Source of the DNA: Dryas octopetala
Lineage: Eukaryota; Streptophyta; Magnoliopsida; Rosales; Rosaceae
DNA: 64,000 nt
NCBI GenBank assembly: GCA_963921425.1
Contig: OY992837.1
Coordinates: forward strand, 20,662,630 to 20,726,629
Direction: 5' to 3'
In this document: positions 35,801-46,468 of the stretch, one piece after another
How positions within the stretch are numbered: position 1 is the stretch's first letter
How the letters are laid out: each line of letters begins with the position of its first letter
The notes under the pieces: generated by a model
Databases searched by the model: none
What the model was told of the DNA's origin: nothing
Seen by the model: only the letters and a program-made list of their open reading frames with translations
Program-made: the position numbers and the translations under genes

Positions 35801-36947
35801 ACTCACCATTATTATTTTTCACACACAGAATCTTATTATATTGCCTCCTTTGGACTGTAGAAAGGTGAAAGAAACTTGAATTCTTATCACCATGATTTAG
35901 CCATTGGATTCTAGACCTTTGCTTCCAGTATAGTTCTTCACAGTCCCAGAGATGTTTTATTTGACGAGAGAGACCCTCAATTGTAGCCTTATCCATAAAG
36001 TCACAAGGCTTATTCTGTTCTAGAGCTAGATCATTCTTAAGCTCCTCAATTCGTTTCCTGTTATTCCCAAACTGTTCCTTACTCCATCTTGTAAGTTCTT
36101 TGGCCACAAAATGGAGATTTTTACACCATTGTACTGCATTATAACAACCATTACCATGTCTCCAATTCCGTTTCACCACTGACTTACAATCCTCATTATT
36201 CAACCAGTATGCTTCAAATTTAAACAGCTTAGGAGATTTGACTTCAGAAAAATCAGTATCTATAACAAGAGGGGAATGATCAGAGCCAAGATAAGGAAGG
36301 TTAAACACTTGAGCTCTAGGATTAGAGTGAAGCCAGCTAGGACTTGCTAGGGCTCTATCTAACCTTTCCTTAACCCAATTATTCTCCCTCCCATTTACCC
36401 ATGTATACTGCATACCATTACACCCCAAGTCAATCAAATTAGAAACTCTTAAAAAAGACTGAAGGTAACTAAGTTCCCTAGTAGAAAGACAATTCCCACC
36501 CTCCTTTTCAGAGTTCCAGGCCATCACATTCAGATCACCAACCAACAACCAATCACCATTATTCTTCTCTCCAAATCTAGATAAAGAATTCCAGAAGCTT
36601 GGTTTATCGACATCCACTGGTGGACCATATACACATGAGACAGTCCAAAGCATCTGTCTTCCCTTAGTAGTCACTGTCAAAGTCATAAGATTTCTTGAAG
36701 AATCATTGACCCTTACCTCAATATCACTGGACTACCAAAGAGCCAGGCCACCTGACAATCCAATTGGTTCCACATAATGACTTCCAGTAAAAAACATAGA
36801 GCTCTTCAAAGTTTCAAGCCTCTCAGTTTTCCCTCTAGTTTCCATCAAAAATACCAAAGAAGGACAAAACTTTTTCCTAATGTCCTTTAAGGACTGAACT
36901 GTCAGGTCTGTCCCCAATCCCTGACAGTTCCAACTTAGTATTTTCAT
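32814..36947 (-). pseudogene. LINE ORF2: endonuclease, reverse transcriptase, zf-RVT, RNase H; one amber stop
   Basis: It starts at ATG 36947 (MKILSWNCQGLG) and spans 1378 codons to the stop at 32814. Domains: AP-type endonuclease (GDLNVMAW near 36530, GSDHSPL near 36280); reverse transcriptase (VDMNKAYDRVEW near 35190, GLRQGDPLSPYLF near 35030, FADD at about 34880-34892); zf-RVT (CPTCPICHQFDETIEH near 33660); and a type I RNase H domain (VNCDASWDK, IESDSG, NGVADSISKLA) to the end. The only interruption is TAG at 36734-36732, after GLALW, probably from TGG; downstream the same frame stays open for 1305 codons. Without suppression or readthrough the element cannot make full ORF2 protein. Confidence 0.93.
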
Positions 36948-38599
36948 GGCGACTGTGGGGCTGATTCTGGCCAGCTCCCACAACCATTTATCAAAGAATC
37001 CTTTAATAAAGTACCAAGTCTAACATGTACATCCATTAGAGAAGTATGATCTTCCACAAAGTTCAGGTTCCCACTAACTTTCTCATACTGTCTACGAGGT
37101 CTACCCCTTTTCCTTATCACAGAAGTACCTCTTTTGCTGAGTTTGGGGGGGAGGGAAGTATGGACTAGTAGAGCAATTGCATCACCCCTTCTCCTTTTAC
37201 AAGAAATAATCTCCAGCTCTTCCTCCCTTTCTCTTTTGAACCCCAGTGTCTTAAAAATACGAGTAAGATTAACAATTGTCGAACCTGACTCAAACAAACC
37301 CTTATCCACAACTGGCTGAAGAGGCATAGAAACAGGGGAAGATACCTGATCAGCTGGAAGTTCCGCAGTGTACAAATCTGGTTCAGATGATTCCTCAAAA
37401 TCTGGATTACCCAACTGAATAGCCTGGCAAGTAGAGGTGATAATCGGCAGCTCCTGAGGACAAGTCAGCTCATCATTGCCATCATCATTTGATTGCAGCA
37501 CTGGAGTCCTTCCGTTGCTTATTGATTCCTGTATAACCCTTGAAACAGAACTTATGATGGAGACAGACACAGAATTAGCCTCATTGCCAACAATACTTGG
37601 TTGCTCTTTATCCTTGATCATCAGCTCTTGTTTTTTAGAATCTACAACCATAACGTTCATAGAAGGCTCGGAATTAATCATGTTAGTAGTAGAAGTTCCA
37701 ATAGAGGAGATCACATCTTGTATAATTCCAACAGCCGTAGTAGAGATAAGAGTTGTAACAGTAGCCTTCGCCTGCTTTGTCTTAAGTTTCTGCATCTCCA
37801 CACTCAAATCTAAGAAATTGTCAATAACTGGTGTCTTGTCAGGAGCCCTTCCTGGCCCCAAGCTATGCCAGAGAGACTTTTTCTTAGGCTCTTTTTTCCT
37901 CAGCATAAAACCCAAATTCACAGCAGCCTTAGTTCGTAGCTTTTCACCATATTTCATCTTACCCCTGTCATCAAAAGTAATCTCATCTTCACAATCTTGA
38001 TGACAGTGTCCTAATCGCCCACAATTATAGCAAAAATCAGAAAGTCGCTCGTATTGAATCTTAACCCTCACTTGGCCATTATTCCCATCAGGAATCCACA
38101 AAAAGCCAACCAAAGGTTGAGTGATATCCACCAAGACCCTCACACGCAGTAAACCTCTGGGAAACATATCAGGGTCCTCTATCTCTAAAACAGCCCCTAT
38201 CCTTTCTCCAAATTTATGGGCAACCTCCTTTGTCATAAGTCCCCTTGGGAGATTTGAAATCTGAATCCAGAATGGAACGTCAGAAAAACAAAGATTCCCA
38301 ATAGACAAATCATCTGGCCATCTCACTATGCTCATACAAAACCCTTTAACAGACCATGGACCCCCATTTAGGATTCTTCTAGCAACTGCTTCACTAGCAC
38401 AAGTTATTGTGAAAAAACGATCCTTTAAACCCACCATTTTAACATCACCAAAATCCTTCCAAGCTGCAAGTAAAATACCAATAATTGTTCCCCTATGAGG
38501 TATTTTTTCGGCAATAATTGCCCCAGCAAGAGTCACAGAGGTCATAGGATCTTCAACACTGGTCATAGTTGCTACAGAACGAGACATAATTGTAGCCAT
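36944..38599 (-). CDS. LINE ORF1: DUF4283 and CCHC zinc-knuckle nucleic-acid-binding protein
   Basis: RNA-binding ORF1 protein of plant L1 elements, 551 residues from ATG 38599 (MATIMSRSVATMTS). An upstream in-frame GTG at 38614 is not needed. The DUF4283 region covers the N-terminal third (WKDFGDVKMVGLKDRFF, GGPWSVKGFCMSIVRW, FWIQISNLPRGLM). A CCHC knuckle follows at about 38030-37990 (CYNCGRLGHCHQDC). The rest is a polar, poorly structured tail. The frame is intact. The stop TGA (36946-36944) overlaps the ORF2 start ATG in the tetranucleotide ATGA. Confidence 0.93.
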   Translation of the reverse strand: MATIMSRSVATMTSVEDPMTSVTLAGAIIAEKIPHRGTIIGILLAAWKDFGDVKMVGLKDRFFTITCASEAVARRILNGGPWSVKGFCMSIVRWPDDLSIGNLCFSDVPFWIQISNLPRGLMTKEVAHKFGERIGAVLEIEDPDMFPRGLLRVRVLVDITQPLVGFLWIPDGNNGQVRVKIQYERLSDFCYNCGRLGHCHQDCEDEITFDDRGKMKYGEKLRTKAAVNLGFMLRKKEPKKKSLWHSLGPGRAPDKTPVIDNFLDLSVEMQKLKTKQAKATVTTLISTTAVGIIQDVISSIGTSTTNMINSEPSMNVMVVDSKKQELMIKDKEQPSIVGNEANSVSVSIISSVSRVIQESISNGRTPVLQSNDDGNDELTCPQELPIITSTCQAIQLGNPDFEESSEPDLYTAELPADQVSSPVSMPLQPVVDKGLFESGSTIVNLTRIFKTLGFKREREEELEIISCKRRRGDAIALLVHTSLPPKLSKRGTSVIRKRGRPRRQYEKVSGNLNFVEDHTSLMDVHVRLGTLLKDSLINGCGSWPESAPQSP

Positions 38600-38718
38600 A
38601 ACCTTTCCTAACACAGAAAACCGAACTTTGAAAAGACGTAAACCCAGAAATCATGCAACACCAAACAAAAAAACTCAATGGAACAACAATGTCTCTGAGA
38701 GAGCAATCTGTGCTCATT

Positions 38719-38760
38719 AATTAGTCATTAAAATCACTTATATATGTGTATAACCACTAA
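38719..38760 (-). promoter_or_regulatory. Probable displaced core promoter of the GDSL gene
   Basis: On the minus strand a TATA-like TATATAAGTG (about 38745-38736) lies about 20-30 bp before the LINE target site. With the LINE removed, it would sit roughly 55-65 bp upstream of the GDSL ATG at 32665, a normal TATA-to-start spacing for a short plant leader. Confidence 0.4.
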
Positions 38761-39445
38761 TATGAATAAAGAATTAAATTAATATTTTTTCCAAATTTCC
38801 GGAATTACTACTGAATTAGTGTTGTCCAAATAGAAAATTTGCGGTTTCGGTGAGTTCTTTATTCTTTAAATTATGATTAATCTAAGAGGCCCAAAAAAAA
38901 AAATCAATGGTGAATGAGAAAGAACGGAAAATTAATTCTATTTCATAAACAAACGAGTCATACAGTAAAAAATGAATAATTTCCTATTATTTACTTGCCA
39001 ATAGGCAATAGGTGGGTGGATCCAAAACATGAATGAATTTAGTATTATTCACTTGCTCAAAAAAAAAAAAAAAAAAAAAATCCTACCAATTATTTTGGTT
39101 GGATGAAGTCTTTACTGATAATTCAGATTTTTTTTTTTTTTTTTTATCTTGGGAGAGAGAGGATTCGAATTTAGAAGTTTAATTAACATTAAGAAGAGTC
39201 GAAAGCTAGTTCGATCTACCACCACGTCACAAGCTAGTTGGTTGATAATTAAGAACTTGATGAGTTAGAAGAGTCGAAAGCAATCATAATAAGGTTATAT
39301 TATAGTACTTCGTCCGTTGGAAGAGGCTAGCTACTTTAAAAATATATATATATATGGAGAAGTTTGTTTATATATAACGCGTTATAGTATTTCATTAGAT
39401 ACAATAAGGTTATATGAACTTCATAATTACCTTATTATTATTAAC

Positions 39446-40358
39446 GGCTTTTTTTATCACAAATTGTCGCTCAACTTTCATCGAAATATCAGTTTGGTCC
39501 TTAAAGTATATTTTCACTCACTGTAGTCCTCCATGTTTACTAATGTGCATCAATATTGTCATTTCATTGTATTCCGTCTGAATTTTCGTAAAAAATTGTC
39601 ATGTGTAGTGCCCTTGACCCTTTTTTCAAAGGCAAAATGGTCTTCACACGCTCCATAACTATCCAAAAAGACCCTACAAAAATTTTGTCATTCTTTAATT
39701 CCAAGTTTACCCTTAAAAAATACTAAAAATATTTTTTTAAAAAAAAGTGCTGCTATTTGCACACTCATTTTCCTCTCACTACACACCACTCTTCCTCATT
39801 TATTAAATTACAATTCTAACCCTTAACCCAAATGACCACAACTTTCTCACTAAATCCTAGAATAATAAAACCACTCATCACCACCTTCATCACTCAAGCC
39901 TAGACCCATCACCACCTTCACCGGCGCCGCCCCTATCAATGACGGGTTCATCGACCTTCCTTTTTCTCTAATTTCCTCTTTTTCTCTTTCTCCCTCTTCT
40001 TCCGTACTGAGAAAGAGGGGTGGGTAGACTTTCCCCCCAACCTAGCCCCAGCCCTGCCACACCCAGCCCGCTCAGCCCAGCCCCAGCCCAAGCCCCGCCT
40101 CGCCCAGACTTGCCCTGCCTCACCCCGCCAAGCCTCAGCCCCATCCCGCCTCGCCCAGCCCCAACTCGACCCACCCTTACCCCCAACCCAACCCCTCCCC
40201 ACCCCCACCCAGCCTCACCAATGTCCACGGCGAAGTCCACCGATCTGGAGGCCGACAAGCTCGCCAGCCCCTGCATCTGATTGGAGAGAGAGTGGCAGTG
40301 AGCAAAGAGAGAGAGAAGAAAGAAGGAAAGAGAAAGAGGGGAGAGAGGAGAGACAGGG

Positions 40359-40397
<39 letters not shown>

Positions 40398-40825
40398 CCG
40401 GTCGGTGACAGTGGCCGGAGTCGGCGTTGGGGATGGGGTCGGCGTCAGGGGTGGGCTGGCTGGGTTTTCTTTTGTGTGTGTAAATGAGGGTATTTTGAGT
40501 ATTTTGGGGGTGTGTTTTGAAAAATGAGAAAAAGAAAAAAGAAAAAAGAAAAAAAGGGAGTATAGTGAGAAGGAAAATGAGTGTGCAAATAGCAGCACTT
40601 AAAAAAAATCATCCCCAACCCATGTGTTAAGGCATTTTTACCCTTGCATGAAGAAAGGTTTCATGTAGCACATGTGACCATTTTTTACGACAATTCAAAT
40701 GGAATTCAACAGAAGGACAACGTTGATGTGCGATGGTAAATATGGAGGACCACATTGAGTGAAAATGCATTTTAAGGACCAAATTGATATTTTGGTCAAA
40801 GAAGGATCATTTATGGTAAAGAGCC
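39446..40825. mobile_element. Mutator-type foldback MITE (outer), interrupted by a family A element
   Basis: The left end GGCTTTTTTTATCACAAATT and right end complement GGCTCTTTACCATAAATGAT begin arms that match over about 190 bp (TCAGTTTGGTCCTTAAA; CTCACTGTAGTCCTCCAT; CGTAAAAAATTGTCA). The flanking 9-mers are ATTATTAAC (39437-39445) and ATTATTAAT (40826-40834). The 39747-40598 element is nested inside. Confidence 0.85.
39747..40598. mobile_element. Non-autonomous TIR element, family A, with GC-rich interior
   Basis: The ends GTGCTGCTATTTGCACACTC and its complement match the 5605-6174 element (shared core GCTGCTAT.TGCACAC and CCTCTCA.TACACACC). The flanks TAAAAAAAA and TTAAAAAAA fit a 9-bp duplication in a poly(A) site. 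The interior is a C-rich array of CCCAGCC/CCCGCC words (40020-40200), then GATCTGGAGGCCGACAAGCTCG and a (GA)n tract (40360-40396). The Gly/Pro/Ser-rich ORFs on both strands reflect composition. Confidence 0.8.
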
Positions 40826-41099
40826 ATTATTAATTTATGGCTCAAGTACATTTACATTCACCAACTATAAGGTTCATTTCAAGTTGGTCCACAAACTAAA
40901 ACATTTCAAATTTCCCCATTAACTATAGAGTTCATTTCAAGTTGGTCCATGAACTATAAAACATTTCAAATTTCTCTATTAACTAACAAAAAAACATACA
41001 AAATTGTAGACAAAACTGGGTTGACAAAAAAACCGGACCGAGCCGGATTATTTATATATTTTATTTTATATAAAGTTATATATATTGAATAAAAAAAAT

Positions 41100-41195
41100 G
41101 TAAGATGTTTTTTGCACATGCTGTGGTTCGAACCCATGACCTTGTGAGGAGAGTCAAAGTATGAACTCTCACTACACCACTTAACCACTTGTGAA
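41100..41195 (-). repeat. tRNA-like module in the left TIR
   Basis: On the minus strand: CAAGTGGTTAAGTGGTGTAG (A-box-like), then CATGGGTTCGAACCACAGCA (B-box). The matching module on the plus strand of the right arm is near 43463-43560, with the perfect B box GGGTTCGAACCC. It is not an obviously complete tRNA; it could be a SINE-type or tRNA-derived internal promoter carried by the TIR. Confidence 0.45.
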
Positions 41196-41584
41196 ATTTA
41201 AGTACATGCAATATATTAGGCATACTGATACTTGAAATATAATAATTTATAAAATTAAATATATTTTATATATCATTTTTTTTAAGATATTATTTTAGGT
41301 CTCTATTTAAATATTATTATTGCAAAAGTCTAAAAATATTACTAGTTTATATTTTATATAATTTATAGTTTATATATTGTAAAAATATTACGTTAAAATA
41401 TTACTAAAAGTCCAAAACTATAATTTATAGTTTATATACTAAAATTATTAGAGTATATGATTAATTTTTAAGGTATAAAGTTTCAGACTTTATGGTATAA
41501 GGTTATAGTGTAGAATACCAATTATAATTTTATAAATTATTATATTTCAAGTATCAGTATATCTATAAATATATTGCATGTACT

Positions 41585-43450
41585 CAAGGAGTAAAATTTC
41601 GGTTTCGAGGAAATTTTCGATGGAAATTTCGACGGAAATTTTCGCGGAAATTTCGACTAAAATTTCGATTTCGATAAAATTGGACAAAAACGACGGAAAT
41701 TGCTATCAAAATATGAAAATTTTGAATGAAACTTGACCATATATTTATTTAACATATTATCTACTACATTGATAAAAAATATTGAAGAAACTAAATAATA
41801 TAGTAGATTTCATGTGATATAAGGTAATTATAATGCGCGCTGGAGACAAATATTGTTAAATAAAAATAGTTCACTAATTAATAATTACATAAAAATGATC
41901 TCTTTTTAAGGGATATTTAATCATTTTGAATCCAATTGTCCTTAAAACATATGTGGACAAATAAGAAAATGACATGTATTGTTATTTTCTAAACCACTTA
42001 ATCCAATAACCAAAAACAATCTAAATAGATTGTGAAATTCCGAAAAGTTGGTTTATAATTTATTTTGAAGTAAATAGTGATTTATTGATAATTATCTTGT
42101 TAATTCGGAGATATTAGAATTTTTTTGAGAAATTTTGGAAGGAAATAAATGAATTTGAAGTCGTAGAAAAATAAAATTTATCGAAACGAGCTTACGAGAT
42201 TTTATAGAACATTTTTCGGACCTCGAAGTTAATTTTGGTAAGTTATTTGAATTTTAAGTGATTTCGAGTCATTGAGGAACAATAAAAATTAGAAAAAACT
42301 CAGTCTTGATTTTAGTCTTATTGGAAAAGTTTCAGGTCAACGGTCGCATAGACGCAAATGAAACGTGTTTTTTTTTTCTTTTTTTTTTCTTTCTTTTCTT
42401 TTCTCTTTCCTTTTTTTTTTTTCTTTCCTTCTTCGCCTAGTAGTGATCCAACTTATACACATTGTGATAGCATCAATAATATATATACTGGTTATCATTA
42501 TCTAGTATATATGTTATGCAATGAAGCAGACCCTTTATGTTCCACTAAAACCACGTATAATGCAGAACCAATCAACCAAATTAATGCTCAAATTGACATA
42601 ACGAGAGACAACAAAACCTTGTGATTCTTCTTTCACAACATAAATTAATTTATAGAATTTTACTATTGTGGATATGATTTATATATATACTGTGAATCAT
42701 ATATATATATATATATGATCTAGGTGGCAAGGGTAGTGTAACCTTGGAAAGGGAATTGTGAACAGGTACAAAGAATCAGGGAGGAGTGATCTGGGAGATA
42801 TTTTTAGGCAAGATAATATATAATACTCCAAGAATAATATATCATTTGAATGAATAAAGCACAAAAGCTTCAAATTCCAGCAAAATGTAAAGCAAGCTGC
42901 AAGCATATCGTTCTTGTTGTCTCCAACTGAATGCAGCTGCTCGCCAATCTTCCCTTTTTCTCTCCAGTATTCATTTTCTTTTCTCCTCCCTCAGATCTCA
43001 CACAGACAACATTTCTCTTTCTCTCTCCAATCCCTCCCTCCCCCCTCACTCCTCCCTCCTCTCTCCTCTCTCTCTCTCTCCCTCTCCCTCCCCCTCCCCG
43101 ATCTCCTTCTCTTCCGGAGCTCCTCTCCCTCTGGCGACGGCGACCTCTTTCTCCCGATCTCTTATCTCACTCCGGCGACGGCGGCTCTCTCTCCCTCCGG
43201 TCTCTGCCTCCATTCGGTCTCTACGCCAAATTTCAGCGAAATTTCGCTCAAATTTGGCCAAATTTCGCTCAAATTTCGCCAAATTTAACTAAAATGTGTT
43301 TGGAGCATTTTCGAAATTTCGGGCGAAATTTAAACGAAATTTCGGCGAAATTATCGAAATTTCGTCGAAATTTTTACGAAAAATAACGGATCTGTGATAA
43401 AATTTCGGGATCCCAAAAAAACGAAAATTTTGCCGAAATTTCATTCCTTG
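41585..43450. mobile_element. Non-autonomous hAT element (copy 1), nested
   Basis: The ends CAAGGAGTAAAATTTCGG and CCGAAATTTCATTCCTTG are inverted. A perfect 8-bp target duplication CATGTACT flanks it (41577-41584 and 43451-43458), as for hAT. The subterminal regions at both ends are dense in GAAATTTCG words. The right third has a C/T-rich tract and CCTCTGGCGACGGCGACC-type DNA (42930-43230) resembling a plant 5' UTR. No transposase domain was seen. Confidence 0.88.
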
Positions 43451-43872
43451 CATGTACTTAAATATCATAAGTGGCTAAGTGAGGTAGTGAGAATTCACAC
43501 TTTTACTCTCCTCAAGTGGTCATGGGTTCGAACCCAACATGTGCAAAAAACACCTTGTACATTTTTATATTCAAAATATATAATTTTTATATAAATAAAA
43601 AATATAAAAATATATATAAATAATCTGGTTTGGTTCCGTTTTTTTGTCAACTCGGTTTTGTCTACCATTCTGTATGTTTTTTGTTAGTTTGTGGACCAAC
43701 TTAAAATGAACCCTATAGTTAATGGGGAAATTTGAAATGTTTTATAATTCGTGGACCAACTTGAAATAAACCCTATAGTTAATAGGAAAATTTGAAATAT
43801 TTTATAATTTATGGACCAACTTGAATGGACCATATAGTTGGTAGATATAAATGTAATTGAGCCTTAATTTAT

Positions 43873-44789
43873 AGTACTTCAAAATAAGTTCATATAACCT
43901 TTTTGATTTATGGAATATTCATACAACTTATTCATATACATTTAATAAGGGACTATGATCCCCTACCCATTTTAGGTGAGAGGGTTGATGGCTAAGATTA
44001 AAAGCATGGTAGAGAAATAGGTAGGCAAATGGGTAGAGGATCCTGGTTCTTTAATAAGGTTATTGAACTTGAGGAGTTACTTTATTATTATTATTGTTAT
44101 ATTATTTATAAATAACTCTTCAAGTTTTGTCTCTTCATTTCTTGGAGTACAAAATAATAGCCTTTAGGGTGAGTGATGAAGACGTACAATGAGGTTGTTT
44201 GACAGGCCCGTCCAATAGAAAATGAGGCCTCCTAATTTATTATTTAAATAAAATATTATTAATTTATTTTCACTAAAAAATCATTATTTTTGTCTTTTGA
44301 GATGCAAAATTACTTATTCAAGTTTTCAACATATGTTTTTTAATAAATAACATGACTAAGTTGTTTGATATCTTTTGTGATTGAAGAACAATGGAACATG
44401 GTTATTAACTAAAACTGTTGGGCATTTTGACTTCTTTTTAGGCATTAATTTGCCCACCTTTGTATTTAGGGCCCTTCATTAACTTTTTCCATTTGGGCTT
44501 TGTTAAAGGTGTAGGTATAAAAGCCTTGTTCTAAAATGAGGCATTCTTTCTATTTAAAGCCAATGTTTTTCTTAAGTTTTATTACAACTTTGAGTTCGAT
44601 CTCACTTTACTATAAAAAATATAAAAAAATTGTGTTAATTTACTACATGAATTAAAAATTTGTTACAATGTATCACCTTGGGCTCAAAGTTTAATTCAGG
44701 TGGTAAATTGACACAATTGTTTTTTTTTTTAAGTGGTAAAGTGAGATCAAACCCTATTGTAATTTTGACTCGTCGGAGTTTCTAGGAAT
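43873..44789. other. Intergenic DNA
   Basis: No gene recognised. Short degenerate repeats are present around 44560-44760. Confidence 0.5.
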
Positions 44790-45400
44790 GGCTGACTGGT
44801 CGCCCGAAGTCAGAGAGTCGAGTTTTGGGGCAGATTTTGGGTTTCCTAATAGGATACGGTTTTGGAAGACAAAGAGGACTTGTGCAAGACTTTCCTAGTG
44901 TGGGAAGGAGTTCTAAAGGATTTTCCTTATGTACAAGGGAATAAAATTAGCTAATAAGTGAATTACCTAATTCTATTAGGTTTAGGAATCCATATTGTGA
45001 GAGGTAAGCCTATGCTCTATAAATAAGCTACTACAAGTCTCATAAAAGTAGAATAGCTAGAGACTTGTATGGAAGAAACTCAAAGGGAGACTCGGATTAG
45101 AGACTCAAGGGTGAGCGACTTCAAGAGAGGGGTTTTTCAAGAGGGAAAAACACAAAAGAGCTATTTGTGCAAGAGAGAAGAGAGCGGCTGCGAGTTGGGT
45201 AGTCTGTGGTTTCAATAAGTTCTTGTAATCTTATTCTATACATATAGCAGCTGTGATTCTCTAAGGGTCACATGGGGATGTAGGCAAAGTTCGCCGAACC
45301 TCGAGAACAAATCTTGGTGTTCTTTATTGCTTTATTATTGCTGCTATTGTGTGTATTTGCTAATTGTCTAATCCTAGATTACATCAAAGAAAAGGTCACG
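44790..45400 (+). mobile_element. LTR-like fragment (probably copia)
   Basis: A TATA box (CTCTATAAATAAG, about 45016) is followed by CACATGGGGATGTAGGCAAA and GTTCGCCGAACCTCGAG (about 45270-45305). That TATA plus TGTAGGC...GCCGAACC layout is common in plant copia LTRs. No terminal TG/CA pair or target duplication was fixed. Confidence 0.4.
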
Positions 45401-46468
45401 AGAAAAAGTGTTAATTCACTACAAACCCAAAGTTTAGATGGGTCAAAATTTTAAAAAGCCTTTTTCTTATTCCATTTGGGTCTTTATGGAAGTTTAAGTA
45501 TAAATATAGGTCTTTGTTTAAAATGAGGCATTCTTTTGAGTTATTATATTTCTTTTTCTATTTGGGTTTTTCTGAGTGTTAAGTATAAATAACTTTAAAT
45601 GAGACCATTATTTGCACATTTTTAGAACTAATATCAGAGCTTTGGCTATTTTGCCAAGATCAAATGATATCCGATTCTCCAAGGAGCTGGAGAGGATAAG
45701 ACGATTTTAGTAATCCATCAGTGGTTGATCGGGTTTGAGGTTGGTACGAGGGATTTGCATAAATCGTTAGATTTCTTGGACCTGAAAGGTCCATAAAGAT
45801 CTTGAAAGACATGTTTGTGGCTATTTTACGTGGCTTTGTAAAACATGTTAGGGGAAGTAGTGATTTCATGTCAAAGGGTCAAGTTTGAGAAGGTCGCAAA
45901 GAGTGGTTTGTTGGTCTAGAGGCCTAACAAAGCTTGGGTTGAGGTTTATACTTTAGACTATAGGCATGGTTCTAGCCCAGGTGGCAATTGTTGAGGTGTG
46001 GCTCAAATAAGATTCTCAGAAGTTTTTTATTTTTGGATAAGAAATGTGTTTATTTTTTATGACAGTCTTTAAATGTTACAAACTAATGTTTTCAAAGACA
46101 ACCCGACAATGTGCACCATCCATATCATACCTAAATGCTAAAAACTTCCACCATCTGTGAAAAGTAAATGGGACTTGAACTCTCTTCCTTTTGATTTTTG
46201 CATCAAACATCTATCCATACTTCCTTTCAAATCTCACTCACAATGTTATTGCATTCTTAGTCATGCTTTGGGAGCACACAACTATTGTCATATGAAACCT
46301 TGGCCATCCATTGGTATCATTAACAAAAGCTTTCAAATAGTATATTGGAGGTAGTACGGTAAGACAAAATAACTACAGCAGTTGGGGCATGGTATGTCTC
46401 TCGATCCCCCACAATACAAAGAACAAAGGTGAAATGAAAGAAAACCAAATCAAAGCTTAAGCGGCTTA
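45401..46468. other. Intergenic DNA downstream of the DUF952 gene
   Basis: No convincing gene; ORFs here have no recognisable domain. Confidence 0.45.

Larger units (their letters stand above)
32689..38703 (-). mobile_element. Full-length L1-type LINE
   Basis: A perfect 15-bp target duplication CAATCTGTGCTCATT (32674-32688 and 38704-38718) brackets a 6-kb element with a poly(A) tail (T-run at 32687-32698 on the plus strand). From the right end it has a 5' UTR of about 100 bp, ORF1, ORF2, a short 3' UTR and the tail. Completeness and exact duplication imply a recent insertion. It has the same orientation as the GDSL gene and lies directly upstream of its start codon. Confidence 0.95.
40839..43863. 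mobile_element. Mutator-type foldback element, 3 kb, with 370-420 bp TIRs
   Basis: The left arm (40839-41215) and right arm (43451-43863) are inverted copies. Each carries repeats of about 65 bp of CATTTCAAGTTGGTCCA followed by ACATTTCAAATTTCCCC; the right arm has three, the left two. A perfect 9-bp target duplication TTAATTTAT lies at 40830-40838 and 43864-43872. Each arm also holds a tRNA-like segment with a strong B box. The original centre is short; most of the interior is a nested hAT (41585-43450). The left target duplication overlaps that of the neighbouring element, so the two are back to back. Confidence 0.9.

Noticed and set aside
39948-40598. Gly/Trp- and Pro-rich ORFs on both strands
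   Set aside because: Products of CCCAGCC/GGGTCGG repeats in a non-autonomous TIR element.
42914-43386. Ser/Pro/Leu-rich ORFs of 124-151 codons
   Set aside because: They span a C/T-rich leader-like tract and GAAATTTCG repeats inside a hAT; two frames are open at once, so not coding.
43463-43560. A functional tRNA gene
   Set aside because: The B box is perfect, but a full cloverleaf with acceptor stem and anticodon arm could not be drawn; kept as tRNA-like only.
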